31,610 nt of DNA from Proteobacteria bacterium UBA2996 (GTDB lineage Bacteria > Pseudomonadota > Gammaproteobacteria > Arenicellales > UBA868), in NCBI GenBank assembly GCA_002346525.1, contig DDZY01000027.1:4063-35672 (forward strand). The letters run 5' to 3'. Every line of letters starts with the position of its first letter. Within the stretch, counting starts at the first letter, position 1. Positions 15,833 to 24,050 of the stretch are shown one piece after another. The position numbers and the translations under genes were made by a program. The notes beneath the pieces are model-generated. The model was given only the letters and a program-made list of their open reading frames with translations. It did not search any database and was not told the origin of the DNA.

Positions 15833-16822
15833 ATGACGAAGCCTCTCGACTCTGCACTGCTTGTTTTCCCCGGGCAGGGATCGCAGTATCCTGGGATGGG
15901 GTGCGATCTCTTTAACACCTTTGAAACCGTAAAGCATCTCTACGAGGAAGCCAGCGATACGCTTGGTTACGATCTTGCCCGTCTTTCCTTTGAAGATTCT
16001 GAGAACCAAATTCACCTGACCCGATACACTCAGCCGGCATTGCTGACCCACGCGATTGCCTGTTTGCGCATTTTCGAGGAACAAACCGACCAGGCGGTCA
16101 CACCCAAGGCTGCTGCGGGTCACAGTCTTGGGGAGTACTCGGCCCTAGTTGCAGCCGGCGCGCTCAGCTTCACTGACGCACTGCGCTTGGTTAACGAACG
16201 TGGGCGCCTGATGGGTGAGTTGGGCGAAGGCGAGATGGAAGCACTTCCGCTTGCCTTGCAGGAAGCTAAGGCTCTTGCGGAGCAACACTACTGTGCCGTG
16301 GCGGCTTGTAATCTGCCTGATCAGACAGTGGTCGGGGGGAAAGCAGAAGACCTCAACGCCCTGGTCCACAGCTTTTCCGAGCAGTTCCCGGGAAAAAAGT
16401 CAGCACGACTGAAGACCGAAGGTGCTTTTCATACTTTCTACATGATCGGCGCTGCCCTCGAGTTTCGGACTGCACTGGAAAATACCGCACTGCAATCTCC
16501 ACGCGTTTCCGTGTTATCCAACGCAACCGGCCGTTTTCATGAGTCAAGTCCCCAGAGCATTCGCGCAGCACTTTTCTCTCAATTATTTAACCCGGTCCTT
16601 TGGCATGAGAATCTCAGCTACGCGGCCGAGCAGGGATGCCGGACGATAATCGAATTCGGTGGCGGTATCGGCAAAGGAGAGACGCCGGCTGAGAAAAAAC
16701 CCAACTTAGCCGGAATTGTGAAAAAGACCTTCAGACGCCATGACAACCCGCCCGAGTACATCGGCATCATTAACACCGAAACACTGACCCAGGCCGTCGC
16801 CCGGTTCCGCAACGACGGATAG
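15833..16822 (+). CDS. ACP S-malonyltransferase-like protein (FabD family), orphan
   Basis: Transfers an acyl group, normally malonyl, from CoA to acyl carrier protein. The 329-aa protein has FPGQGSQYPGMG at the N-terminus, the nucleophile serine in GHSLGEYSAL, and the catalytic His in EGAFHTFYM, where FabD usually has GAFHS. No fab, acpP, PKS or malonate decarboxylase genes are adjacent, so it is unlikely to be the housekeeping fabD. It could be a second copy serving a specialised carrier protein. It is about 20 residues longer than E. coli FabD. The promoter region upstream is unusually AT-rich. Confidence 0.82.
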   Translation: MTKPLDSALLVFPGQGSQYPGMGCDLFNTFETVKHLYEEASDTLGYDLARLSFEDSENQIHLTRYTQPALLTHAIACLRIFEEQTDQAVTPKAAAGHSLGEYSALVAAGALSFTDALRLVNERGRLMGELGEGEMEALPLALQEAKALAEQHYCAVAACNLPDQTVVGGKAEDLNALVHSFSEQFPGKKSARLKTEGAFHTFYMIGAALEFRTALENTALQSPRVSVLSNATGRFHESSPQSIRAALFSQLFNPVLWHENLSYAAEQGCRTIIEFGGGIGKGETPAEKKPNLAGIVKKTFRRHDNPPEYIGIINTETLTQAVARFRNDG

Positions 16823-16863
16823 AGTCCAGCGGGCTTAGTGATTAAGTGTTTACGTGATTAAAC

Positions 16864-16885
16864 CCAGAGTTCATCCAGACTCTGG
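16864..16885. repeat. Inverted repeat between malonyltransferase and EamA genes
   Basis: CCAGAGT (16864-16870) and ACTCTGG (16879-16885) are perfect 7-bp arms around an 8-base loop. No T-run follows, so it is not a standard terminator. It ends just before the AAGG that serves as Shine-Dalgarno of the EamA gene, so it could affect translation there. Confidence 0.35.
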
Positions 16886-16897
16886 CAAGGCTGTCGT

Positions 16898-17803
16898 GTG
16901 AGCACCTCGGCACTTTATAGCCTCACGGTACTGATCTGGGGCTCAAGTTGGCTCGCAATCCACTTTCAGATCGGGGTCGTCCCCCCGGAGATTGCAATCG
17001 TCTACCGATTTGTCCTGGCCTCCGCTCTGCTCGCCCTCTGGTGCCTTGTCCGCGGCACATCCCTGCGCATTGGCTTGCACCATCATCCCTACCTCGCGTT
17101 GCTGGGATTCAGTCTGTTCTCGCTGAACTACCTGCTCTTTTATTACGCTGCGTTTGACCTCGCCACGGGGCTATTGGCAGTCATTTTCTCCACCATGACG
17201 GTCATGAACATCTTTAACAGCGCGCTTTTTCTAAAACGTAAGATTCAGAAGAAAACAGTTCTCGCAGTCGTGTTCGGACTGACAGGTATGGGGCTGGTCT
17301 TCTGGCCCGAAATGACAACCTCCGGATCCCAAGCGGCGGGGGCGATCGGTATGAGTCTTGTCGCGACCTATCTTGCGTCAATCGGCAACATCGTTTCAGC
17401 CCGTAACCAGAAGCATGGCCTTTCAGTTGCGCCGGCCAATGCCATCGGGATGGCTTATGGCGCCCTTTTTCTTCTTGCCTTCAGCACCGGTTCCGGCACA
17501 CCCTTTGTGATCGACATCAGCATCAGCTTTATCAGCTCACTGCTATTTTTGGCTTTGTTTGCATCGGCTATCGCCTTTGGCTGCTATTTAACCCTGGTCG
17601 GGAGAATTGGTCCGGAGAATGCCGCCTATGCTACGGTGCTGTTCCCGATTGTGGCGCTTGCCCTGTCAACGGGGTTTGAGGGTTATGAGTGGCAGGGCCG
17701 GGCTCTAGTTGGCGTCGGCCTGGTGCTGATGGGTAATGTTGTCGTGCTATCCCGGTCCGCCGTCCTGGCACGCTTCAAGGGTCGAATCTCCAGAAATTCC
17801 TAG
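16898..17803 (+). CDS. EamA/DMT-family transporter
   Basis: Inner-membrane drug/metabolite transporter family protein of 301 aa with about ten membrane helices in two EamA repeats. The first repeat opens with LTVLIWGSSWLAIHFQIG and the second with the GAIGMSLVATYLASIGNIVS region; the C-terminal helix is rich in Gly/Val (VGVGLVLMGNVVVLS). The start is GTG 16898 with AAGG at 16887-16890. The substrate cannot be predicted; family members export amino acids, nucleosides or other metabolites. It follows the malonyltransferase by 75 bp on the same strand and converges on the MFS gene with an 11-bp gap. Confidence 0.88.
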   Translation: MSTSALYSLTVLIWGSSWLAIHFQIGVVPPEIAIVYRFVLASALLALWCLVRGTSLRIGLHHHPYLALLGFSLFSLNYLLFYYAAFDLATGLLAVIFSTMTVMNIFNSALFLKRKIQKKTVLAVVFGLTGMGLVFWPEMTTSGSQAAGAIGMSLVATYLASIGNIVSARNQKHGLSVAPANAIGMAYGALFLLAFSTGSGTPFVIDISISFISSLLFLALFASAIAFGCYLTLVGRIGPENAAYATVLFPIVALALSTGFEGYEWQGRALVGVGLVLMGNVVVLSRSAVLARFKGRISRNS

Positions 17804-17814
17804 TCACATCAGAT

Positions 17815-19005
17815 TCAGATGGCACCCTCGGACTGCCGTACGTGACTGAACCAGACAATCAGCAATAACGCCGTCAACAGAAACGGCAACACAATCAGAT
17901 TGAGCATCTGCCAGCCGGCCATCTCATGCGCCACTCCAGAGACCCCGGCTGTCAGGGCGACGGTCCCGAAAATCATGAGATCGTTCAGCCCCTGGGTCTT
18001 GGCCTTTTCCGAGGGCGTGTAACTCTCGGTGACCAGTGTCGTGCCTCCGATAAAGAGAAAGTTCCATCCCAGCCCTAACAGCACCAGCGCAGCAACGAAG
18101 TGTGCCACACTGTCGCCATTCAGGCTCGCGACCACACTGGCAAACAGCATCAAGACACCAATGCCCATGATTTTCAGCACGCCAAAGCGTGTTATCAGAT
18201 TGCCGGTAAAAAATGAAGGCAGGAACATGGCGAGCACGTGCCACTCAATGACAAAAGCGGTATCTGCGAATGAATGACCACATCCCGCCATGGCCAACGG
18301 CGTGGACGTCATTACGAGGTTCATGACGCCGTACGCAATCAACGCTCCAGCGACAGGCACAAAGAATACCGGCTGGCGGATAATCGCCGTAAGGGGTCGC
18401 TGACTGCCATAGCGCTCGGATTCAGTGGGCGGCGGTATCCGCAGGAATGATGCCAACAGTATCGATAATGAATATAGGGCCAACAGGCTGGCGTAACTAC
18501 CTGCAAACGGAAACCCGGCAATCAGATCACGATTGAACGCGGCCAGATTCGGGCCCACAAAAGCCGCGACGACACCTCCGGCGAGCACCCACGAAATGGC
18601 CCGGCTACGATATGCGCTACCACTAACATCAGCGGCGGCGAACCGGTAATAATGACCGACTCCATTTAGCACGCCGATCAGAAACGATCCTGCGCAAAAG
18701 AGCCAAAAGTCCCGTTCCGTGATGGCGTAGATCGCGACAACCGCACCGACCAACCCGGCGAGGGGGCCGATCATAAATCCCGCTCGACGACCTATCCGCT
18801 TCATCATCAGGGATGCGGGAAAAGTCGTCAGTAATGTCCCGACATACATACACGACAACGGGACGGTTGCCCAAAGACTGTTGCTGGCAAGTGACAGCCC
18901 GGTCAACGCTGATGTCGCAACGATAAGGGAACTGCCTGACAGCATCAGTGCCTGGCAGGCGGAAAGCAGCAAGACGTTGCGGCGCAACGCGCCCGAAAAA
19001 GACAC
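17815..19005 (-). CDS. MFS transporter
   Basis: Major facilitator superfamily permease of 396 aa with about twelve membrane segments. The motif-A position between helices 2 and 3 reads MMKRIGRRAGFMIG. Helix 5 carries the GPNLAAFNRDL region, and a cytosolic link near the middle (RIPPPTESERYGSQ) separates the two halves. The start is GTG 19005 with AGGAG upstream. The substrate is unknown. It lies 108 bp downstream of icmF on the same strand, so read-through from icmF is possible, but the hairpins between them may separate them. Confidence 0.87.
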   Translation of the reverse strand: MSFSGALRRNVLLLSACQALMLSGSSLIVATSALTGLSLASNSLWATVPLSCMYVGTLLTTFPASLMMKRIGRRAGFMIGPLAGLVGAVVAIYAITERDFWLFCAGSFLIGVLNGVGHYYRFAAADVSGSAYRSRAISWVLAGGVVAAFVGPNLAAFNRDLIAGFPFAGSYASLLALYSLSILLASFLRIPPPTESERYGSQRPLTAIIRQPVFFVPVAGALIAYGVMNLVMTSTPLAMAGCGHSFADTAFVIEWHVLAMFLPSFFTGNLITRFGVLKIMGIGVLMLFASVVASLNGDSVAHFVAALVLLGLGWNFLFIGGTTLVTESYTPSEKAKTQGLNDLMIFGTVALTAGVSGVAHEMAGWQMLNLIVLPFLLTALLLIVWFSHVRQSEGAI

Positions 19006-19035
19006 GACCCTACTCTCCTGGAAACTGGGGTGGAT

Positions 19036-19083
19036 GCGGGTTTTCTAAGGCACCCGCTTTGGGATCTGCTGACATGGTCAGCC
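19036..19083. repeat. Two hairpins between icmF and the MFS gene
   Basis: GTCAGC/GCTGAC arms (19069-19074 and 19078-19083) flank only three bases, and GCGGGT (19036-19041) pairs with ACCCGC (19052-19057). Both are perfect 6-bp stems in the 108-bp gap after the icmF stop. Neither has a T-run on the minus strand. They may stabilise the 3' end of the icmF message. Confidence 0.35.
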
Positions 19084-19113
19084 TAGTGTCCCAACTGAAG
19101 TTCGCCGATGGTA

Positions 19114-22100
19114 CTACATGCCGCGGCGATACTTGCCGCCGACCTCAAAAAACGCCTGGGTTAACTGGCCAAGCGAGCAGACGCGCGCGGCATCCATCAG
19201 CGGATAGAAGACATTGTGACCACCGAGCGCTGCCTCCTTGACGGCTTCAATGGCCGTTTCGGCGTCATCCTGGTGCCGGCTCTGAAACGCTTTCAGTCGA
19301 TCGAGCTGGCCCTGTTTTTCAGACTCTGTGCCTCGAGCAAGCTCGACGTCGTTTTCGCGGTCGTCCTCATCACTGAGGAAGGTGTTGACGCCAATGATGG
19401 GGAAACTGCCATCATGCTTTCGGGTTTCGTAATAAAGGGATTCTTCCTGAATCTTGCCCCGCTGATAACCAGTCTCCATCGCACCCAGCACACCTCCCCG
19501 CTCAGCGAGCCGGTCAAACTCAGCAAGCACAGCCTGCTCCACCAGATCCGTCAACTCTTCGATGATAAAACTACCCTGGTTGGGGTTCTCGTTGCGGGCC
19601 AAACCCCATTCCCGATTGATAATCATCTGAATCGCAAGCGCACGGCGGACTGACTCTGCGCTGGGAGTCGTAAACGCCTCATCATGTGCATTGGTGTGCA
19701 GGCTGTTGCAGTTGTCATACACCGCGATTAATGCCTGCAGAGTGGTCCGGATATCATTGAAACTCATTTCCTGTGCATGCAGGGACCGGCCTGAGGTCTG
19801 GATGTGATACTTGAGCTTCTGGCTGCGCAGGTTCGCGCCATAACGCTCGCGTAGCGTGATGGCCCAGATCCTCCGTGCTACCCGGCCGAGGACGGTGTAC
19901 TCCGGGTCCATTCCGTTCGAGAAGAAAAACGACAGGTTCGGCGCAAAATCATCAACCGCCATTCCCCGCGCTAGATAGGATTCAAGATACGTGAAGCCAT
20001 TGGCCAACGTGAGGGCCAACTGGGTGATAGGGTTCGCGCCCGCCTCAGCGATGTGATATCCGGAAATGGACACTGAGTAAAAGTTGCGAACGTGGTTATC
20101 GATAAAGTACTGCTGGATATCTCCCATCATGCGGAGACTGAAATCAGTGGAGAAGAGACAGGTATTCTGGCCCTGGTCTTCCTTTAGGATATCCGCCTGG
20201 ACAGTGCCCCTGACATTTTCCAGCGCGAAGACCCGAATCCGGTTCATCTCCTCTTTTGAAGGATCACGCGAACGCTCCTCACGAAACCGGTCGACCTGCT
20301 GATCGATTGCGGTATTCAGGAAAAATGCCAGCACCGTGGGTGCGGGTCCGTTAATCGTCATCGAGACGGATGTGGCTGGATCACAAAGATCAAACCCGTC
20401 GTATAGGGTCTTCATGTCATCCAGCGTCGCGATCGACACTCCCGAGGTGCCGACTTTTCCATAAATATCGGGGCGCAGCGCAGGATCAGCGCCGTACAGG
20501 GTTACTGAATCAAAAGCCGTCGACAGACGCTTGGCTTTGGAATCTGCGGAGAGCAGACGAAAGCGCTGGTTAGTACGGGCTGCATCTCCCTCCCCGGCGA
20601 ACATCCGCGTGGGATCTTCATTCTCGCGCTTGAATGGAAAAACGCCTGCCGTAAATGGGAATGACCCGGGTACGTTTTCCAAAAGTTGCCAGCGAAGCCG
20701 GTCTCCGGCATCGTGATAACGCGGCAGACTGACACGCGGAATGCGTGTACCCGATAAAGAGGTATAACTCAATCGCGTTGCGGATTCGGGGTGATCGTCT
20801 TCGCTCTCGGAACCGCTTTCCTGATACCGGCGGCGAAGCGCATCAAACCCTTCAATCTGGTCGATGAGATCTTGACCCAGAGCAGTCTCCGAATGGGCAA
20901 CCAATGCCTGCAGCGACTCCGTCGGTTGCTGTTGGGACTTGAGAAGATCGATACTCGTTTTAAGATGCTGTCGGTGTCGAGCCAGCGTCTCGAGTTCACC
21001 GACTCTTTCGTGATAACGGCGGACTGAATCGGCCACTTCTGACAAGTATCGCTCTCGATCTCCGGGAAGACTTTGGGGGTGCTGCACGGCATTCCGTGCT
21101 TGACCGAAAAGACCCGGTCCTGCCGACAGGCCCTGCGGCGTCAGCGACGTCTTGAGCGCCCTATAAAGCTCACTGACGCCTGAATCGTTGAACCGCGCGG
21201 CCATGGTGGTGTACACCGGCATCTCATCAGGCGCCTGGCTGAAGACCCCACGATTGCGCTGTATCTGCTTGCGCACATCGCGCAACGCATCCTGCGCCCC
21301 CTTTCGGTCCGACTTATTAATCGCCACGACGTCGGCATAATCCAGCATCTCAATCTTTTCCAGTTGAGACGCTGCGCCGAATTCCGGGGTCATCACATAC
21401 AAGGCAGTATCGACGCGGGAGGTAATCCCGGCATCTCCCTGCCCTATGCCGGGAGTCTCAACAATCACAAGATCGAACTCTGCACATCGACAGGCGGCAA
21501 CCAGATCGTCAAGCTGCTCAGGCACTTCACCGCCGGCGCCTCTTGTCGCAAAAGAGCGGAAAAACACGTTGGCGCCGTCAATTGCGTTCATCCGGATGCG
21601 GTCACCCAAAAGTGCGCCGCCCGTCTTTCTTCGGGTGGGATCTACTGCCAGCACGGCAATTCGAAGCGCATCTCCATAATCAATACGAAACCGAAGGAGC
21701 AACTCGTCGGTCAGGGACGACTTCCCAGACCCACCGGTACCGGTGATACCCAACACCGGAGCATGGCCCTGACGGCGGGCCACTGTGGTGCGTATCTGGC
21801 GTATCAGAAATTCACTGACAGTGCCATTCTCAATTTCGGTCAGCACGCGGGCGAGTTGCACCCCGTCAGATGCGTTTAACCCTTCTATGGACTCACTGGG
21901 TTGCTCAGCCGGATAAAAGTCTGCCCGCTCCAGCATGTCATCGATCATGCCCTGAAGGCCAAGATACTGGCCGTCCCCGGGAGAGTAAATTCTGCTGACT
22001 CCGTAGTCATGGAGCGCCCTTATTTCCGCATCAACAATGACGCCCCCGCCTCCCCCGAACACCCGAATATCCGGCCGATTGCGCTCGCGGAGCATATCGA

Positions 22101-22380
22101 TCATGTAGGAAAAAAATTCGGTATGGCCGCCTTGATAGGAGCTCACCGCAATTCCCTGGACATCTTCCTGAATCGCTGCATCGACAATCTCCGCAACGCT
22201 GCGGTTGTGGCCAAGGTGGATCACCTCTGCCCCGGACGCCTGCAGGAGTCTGCGGATGATATTGATCGCAGCATCGTGACCGTCAAAGAGACTGGCTGCC
22301 GTCACGAACCGGATGCGATAGCCGGTATCGGGCTGAATCGGCGCTCCGGGTTGACTGACAGAAGATGGAATAGAACTCAT
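19114..22380 (-). CDS. icmF: Fused isobutyryl-CoA mutase (IcmF)
   Basis: Coenzyme B12-dependent carbon-skeleton mutase that interconverts isobutyryl-CoA and n-butyryl-CoA, fused to its own G-protein chaperone. The 1088 aa fall in the IcmF order. First is a B12-binding domain (about 20-150) with FDGHDAAIN. Next is a MeaI-type GTPase (about 200-440) with Walker A GTGGSGKSS, ETPGIGQGDAG and NKSD. Last is the mutase barrel (about 560-1080). In the barrel, FPFTAGVFPFKR has Phe where methylmalonyl-CoA mutase has Tyr, and GQNTCLFST has Gln where that enzyme has Arg; both favour isobutyryl-CoA. TTG 22410 is in frame, but ATG 22380 is preferred. The divergent LiuR-like gene and palindrome suggest its regulation. 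Confidence 0.94.
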   Translation of the reverse strand: MSSIPSSVSQPGAPIQPDTGYRIRFVTAASLFDGHDAAINIIRRLLQASGAEVIHLGHNRSVAEIVDAAIQEDVQGIAVSSYQGGHTEFFSYMIDMLRERNRPDIRVFGGGGGVIVDAEIRALHDYGVSRIYSPGDGQYLGLQGMIDDMLERADFYPAEQPSESIEGLNASDGVQLARVLTEIENGTVSEFLIRQIRTTVARRQGHAPVLGITGTGGSGKSSLTDELLLRFRIDYGDALRIAVLAVDPTRRKTGGALLGDRIRMNAIDGANVFFRSFATRGAGGEVPEQLDDLVAACRCAEFDLVIVETPGIGQGDAGITSRVDTALYVMTPEFGAASQLEKIEMLDYADVVAINKSDRKGAQDALRDVRKQIQRNRGVFSQAPDEMPVYTTMAARFNDSGVSELYRALKTSLTPQGLSAGPGLFGQARNAVQHPQSLPGDRERYLSEVADSVRRYHERVGELETLARHRQHLKTSIDLLKSQQQPTESLQALVAHSETALGQDLIDQIEGFDALRRRYQESGSESEDDHPESATRLSYTSLSGTRIPRVSLPRYHDAGDRLRWQLLENVPGSFPFTAGVFPFKRENEDPTRMFAGEGDAARTNQRFRLLSADSKAKRLSTAFDSVTLYGADPALRPDIYGKVGTSGVSIATLDDMKTLYDGFDLCDPATSVSMTINGPAPTVLAFFLNTAIDQQVDRFREERSRDPSKEEMNRIRVFALENVRGTVQADILKEDQGQNTCLFSTDFSLRMMGDIQQYFIDNHVRNFYSVSISGYHIAEAGANPITQLALTLANGFTYLESYLARGMAVDDFAPNLSFFFSNGMDPEYTVLGRVARRIWAITLRERYGANLRSQKLKYHIQTSGRSLHAQEMSFNDIRTTLQALIAVYDNCNSLHTNAHDEAFTTPSAESVRRALAIQMIINREWGLARNENPNQGSFIIEELTDLVEQAVLAEFDRLAERGGVLGAMETGYQRGKIQEESLYYETRKHDGSFPIIGVNTFLSDEDDRENDVELARGTESEKQGQLDRLKAFQSRHQDDAETAIEAVKEAALGGHNVFYPLMDAARVCSLGQLTQAFFEVGGKYRRGM

Positions 22381-22423
22381 AGCCGTAAAATGTCTTAGGC
22401 GACGCGCCAAAGATTTTAGTTTC

Positions 22424-22437
22424 CGTTTACGTAAACG
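22424..22437. promoter_or_regulatory. LiuR-type operator palindrome between icmF and liuR
   Basis: CGTTTACGTAAACG is a perfect 14-bp palindrome midway between the divergent icmF and MerR genes. From memory of the LiuR literature, gammaproteobacterial LiuR sites are AT-flanked palindromes built on TTTACGTAAA-like halves, which this matches. It overlaps the -35 of the regulator gene and lies 44 bp upstream of the icmF ATG, so it could control both. Confidence 0.75.
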
Positions 22438-22454
22438 TCAATTAAAGCTATAAT
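22426..22454 (+). promoter_or_regulatory. Promoter of the LiuR-like gene
   Basis: TTTACG (22426-22431) and a perfect TATAAT (22449-22454) are 17 bp apart, giving a start near 22461, about 30 bases before the ATG at 22492. The -35 is inside the palindrome, so bound regulator would block it, in keeping with autorepression. Confidence 0.65.
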
Positions 22455-22491
22455 CTGACGCCTGGCCCAGCAAGCCTGAAACAGTGCCGAT

Positions 22492-22878
22492 ATGACCCCC
22501 GATGCGACAGCCTATTCAATCTCGGATCTTGCCCAGGAGTTCAATCTCACCACCCGGGCTATCCGGTTTTATGAGGATGAGGGACTGCTTCAACCGGGTC
22601 GCAGCGGCCGGCGACGCGTGTACAGTGCTCGAGACCGAGTACGCCTGAAGCTCATTCTTCGTGGCAAACGTCTCGGCTTTTCGCTGAGCGACGTCCGGGC
22701 CATCATCGAGATGTACGATCTGGATGCTGGCGAGACAGGACAACTGCGTTACTTCCTGAATCAGATTCAAGAGCGTCGCGAAGCGCTTAAGCAGCAGCGC
22801 AGCGACATTGACCTGACCTTAAGAGAGCTCGATGAGATCGAGTCGCAATGTCAGGGCCGGCTTGCCTCACTCGCCTGA
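22492..22878 (+). CDS. liuR: MerR-family regulator, LiuR-like
   Basis: DNA-binding regulator of 128 aa. The N-terminal winged helix-turn-helix reads YSISDLAQEFNLTTRAIRFYEDEGLL, shown here in two parts: YSISDLAQEFNL and TTRAIRFYEDEGLL. The segment YSARDRVRLKLILRGKRLGF closely follows LiuR, the repressor of leucine and branched-chain acyl-CoA catabolism in Proteobacteria. The dimerising coiled coil is at about 85-120. There are no metal-binding cysteines of the MerR/CueR sort. Divergence from icmF and the shared palindrome support a role in acyl-CoA metabolism. The liu catabolic operon itself is not in the window. CadR/ZntR-type functions are unlikely. Confidence 0.8.
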   Translation: MTPDATAYSISDLAQEFNLTTRAIRFYEDEGLLQPGRSGRRRVYSARDRVRLKLILRGKRLGFSLSDVRAIIEMYDLDAGETGQLRYFLNQIQERREALKQQRSDIDLTLRELDEIESQCQGRLASLA

Positions 22879-22933
22879 GAGAATGACGGTGCTATTCTTG
22901 GTGATCGGCGGGCTGAATACCTAAGGATCGACT

Positions 22934-23974
22934 TTGTTCAACAATTCCAGTACGGGAACGCAGGTGCTGCTAGTCCTGGCAAGCCTAACAGTGGTCATTG
23001 CGGGTCTCAAAGCGGCCAGCAGTATCGTCGTTCCGCTACTGATGGCGATCTTCCTTGCCATCATATCCGCTGCGATGCTGCAATGGCTTCAGCGTCGAGG
23101 ATTGCCGCTGTGGGCAGCGATGACACTGGTGTTGCTGCTTCTGGCGAGCACGCTGGTCACGCTGGGGTCACTTATTGGCGCCTCTATCAACCAGTTCAGC
23201 AGCGCCCTGCCCCGCTATGAGGCGCAACTCAGTTCCCTCATCACCCAGGCAACGGCATGGCTGGGAGGCCTCGGAATCAAATTGCCAGCCGGCGGCGTCG
23301 CCGAACTCTTCGACCCCGCAGGCGCCGCCAAACTTCTGGGCCGCCTCCTCAGTGGGTTTGGCGGACTCCTCGCCAACAGTATGCTCATTATCTTGACGGT
23401 TCTGTTTTTGATGGTCGAGTCGACCAGTCTGCCTGAGAAGTTACGCAGCATTTCCCAAACTCCGGACAAGACCCTCGGCGACCTTGCCGCTTTTATGAAG
23501 TCCGTTAATCATTATCTTGTCATCAAGGCTGTGATGAGCCTGATTACGGGTCTGGCGATCGCAATCTATCTCACCATCCTCGGGATCGACTTTGCGATCG
23601 TTTGGGGTTCACTCGCGTTCTTTATGAACTTTGTTCCCTATATCGGGTCAATCATTGCCGCGATACCCGCCGTCACACTCGCCCTGCTTGACGCCGGACC
23701 TGTCGTCGCGCTTTCGGTCGCTGCAGGATTCGTGGTGGCCAATGTTATTGTCGGCAGTGTGCTGGAGCCGCGGTATATGGGAAAGGGTCTCGGTCTCTCA
23801 ACCCTGGTGGTGTTTCTTTCGCTGCTGTTCTGGGGCTGGGTATTCGGTCCTGTCGGCATGTTCCTCTCGACTCCCCTGACCATGATTGTCAAGATTGCAC
23901 TGGAAAACGATCCGAGAAGCCGCTGGATCAGCGTACTGCTAAGCGCCCAGGCGCCCGCCCGTAACACCTCTTAA
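22934..23974 (+). CDS. AI-2E family transporter (PerM/YdiK type)
   Basis: Polytopic inner-membrane protein of 346 aa with about eight hydrophobic segments. The conserved C-terminal part is seen as FMNFVPYIGSIIAAIP, then VGSVLEPRYMGKGLGLSTLVVFLSL and the GPVGMFLSTPLT motif. The family was named after the proposed AI-2 exporter TqsA, but many members move other ions or have unknown substrates; quorum sensing should not be assumed. The start is TTG 22934, supported by AAGGA at 22923-22927. It lies 55 bp after the LiuR-like gene on the same strand. Confidence 0.88.
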   Translation: MFNNSSTGTQVLLVLASLTVVIAGLKAASSIVVPLLMAIFLAIISAAMLQWLQRRGLPLWAAMTLVLLLLASTLVTLGSLIGASINQFSSALPRYEAQLSSLITQATAWLGGLGIKLPAGGVAELFDPAGAAKLLGRLLSGFGGLLANSMLIILTVLFLMVESTSLPEKLRSISQTPDKTLGDLAAFMKSVNHYLVIKAVMSLITGLAIAIYLTILGIDFAIVWGSLAFFMNFVPYIGSIIAAIPAVTLALLDAGPVVALSVAAGFVVANVIVGSVLEPRYMGKGLGLSTLVVFLSLLFWGWVFGPVGMFLSTPLTMIVKIALENDPRSRWISVLLSAQAPARNTS

Positions 23975-24008
23975 TCATACCCGCCATCCGCTTCTTGCTA
24001 CACGGCTC

Positions 24009-24037
24009 CTTGGCGAAACACTGGCGGTATCGCCAAG
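24009..24037. promoter_or_regulatory. Inverted repeat just upstream of the MFS exporter gene
   Basis: CTTGGCGA (24009-24016) and TCGCCAAG (24030-24037) are perfect 8-bp arms around 13 bases, ending 13 bp before the ATG at 24051. An inner hairpin TGGCG/CGCCA (24022-24026, 24031-24035) competes with it. There is no T-run. It could be an operator for a local repressor or a structure hiding the ribosome-binding site. Confidence 0.4.
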
Positions 24038-24050
24038 AGACGGTCGATTA

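Noticed and set aside
15615..15836. A 73-codon plus-strand ORF overlapping the malonyltransferase start by ATGA.
   Set aside because: TTG start without Shine-Dalgarno, Arg/Ser-rich composition, no family motif; more likely untranslated leader.
15833..19005. A small biosynthetic gene cluster made of the malonyltransferase and two transporters.
   Set aside because: No synthase, carrier protein or tailoring enzyme is present and the MFS gene is on the opposite strand.
21364..22398. Plus-strand ORFs of 165-171 codons opposite icmF.
   Set aside because: They lie wholly opposite conserved B12-binding and GTPase domains and show no recognisable motif.
22934..23974. Quorum-sensing function for the AI-2E family permease.
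   Set aside because: The family name is historical; no luxS or lsr gene is nearby and many members have other substrates.
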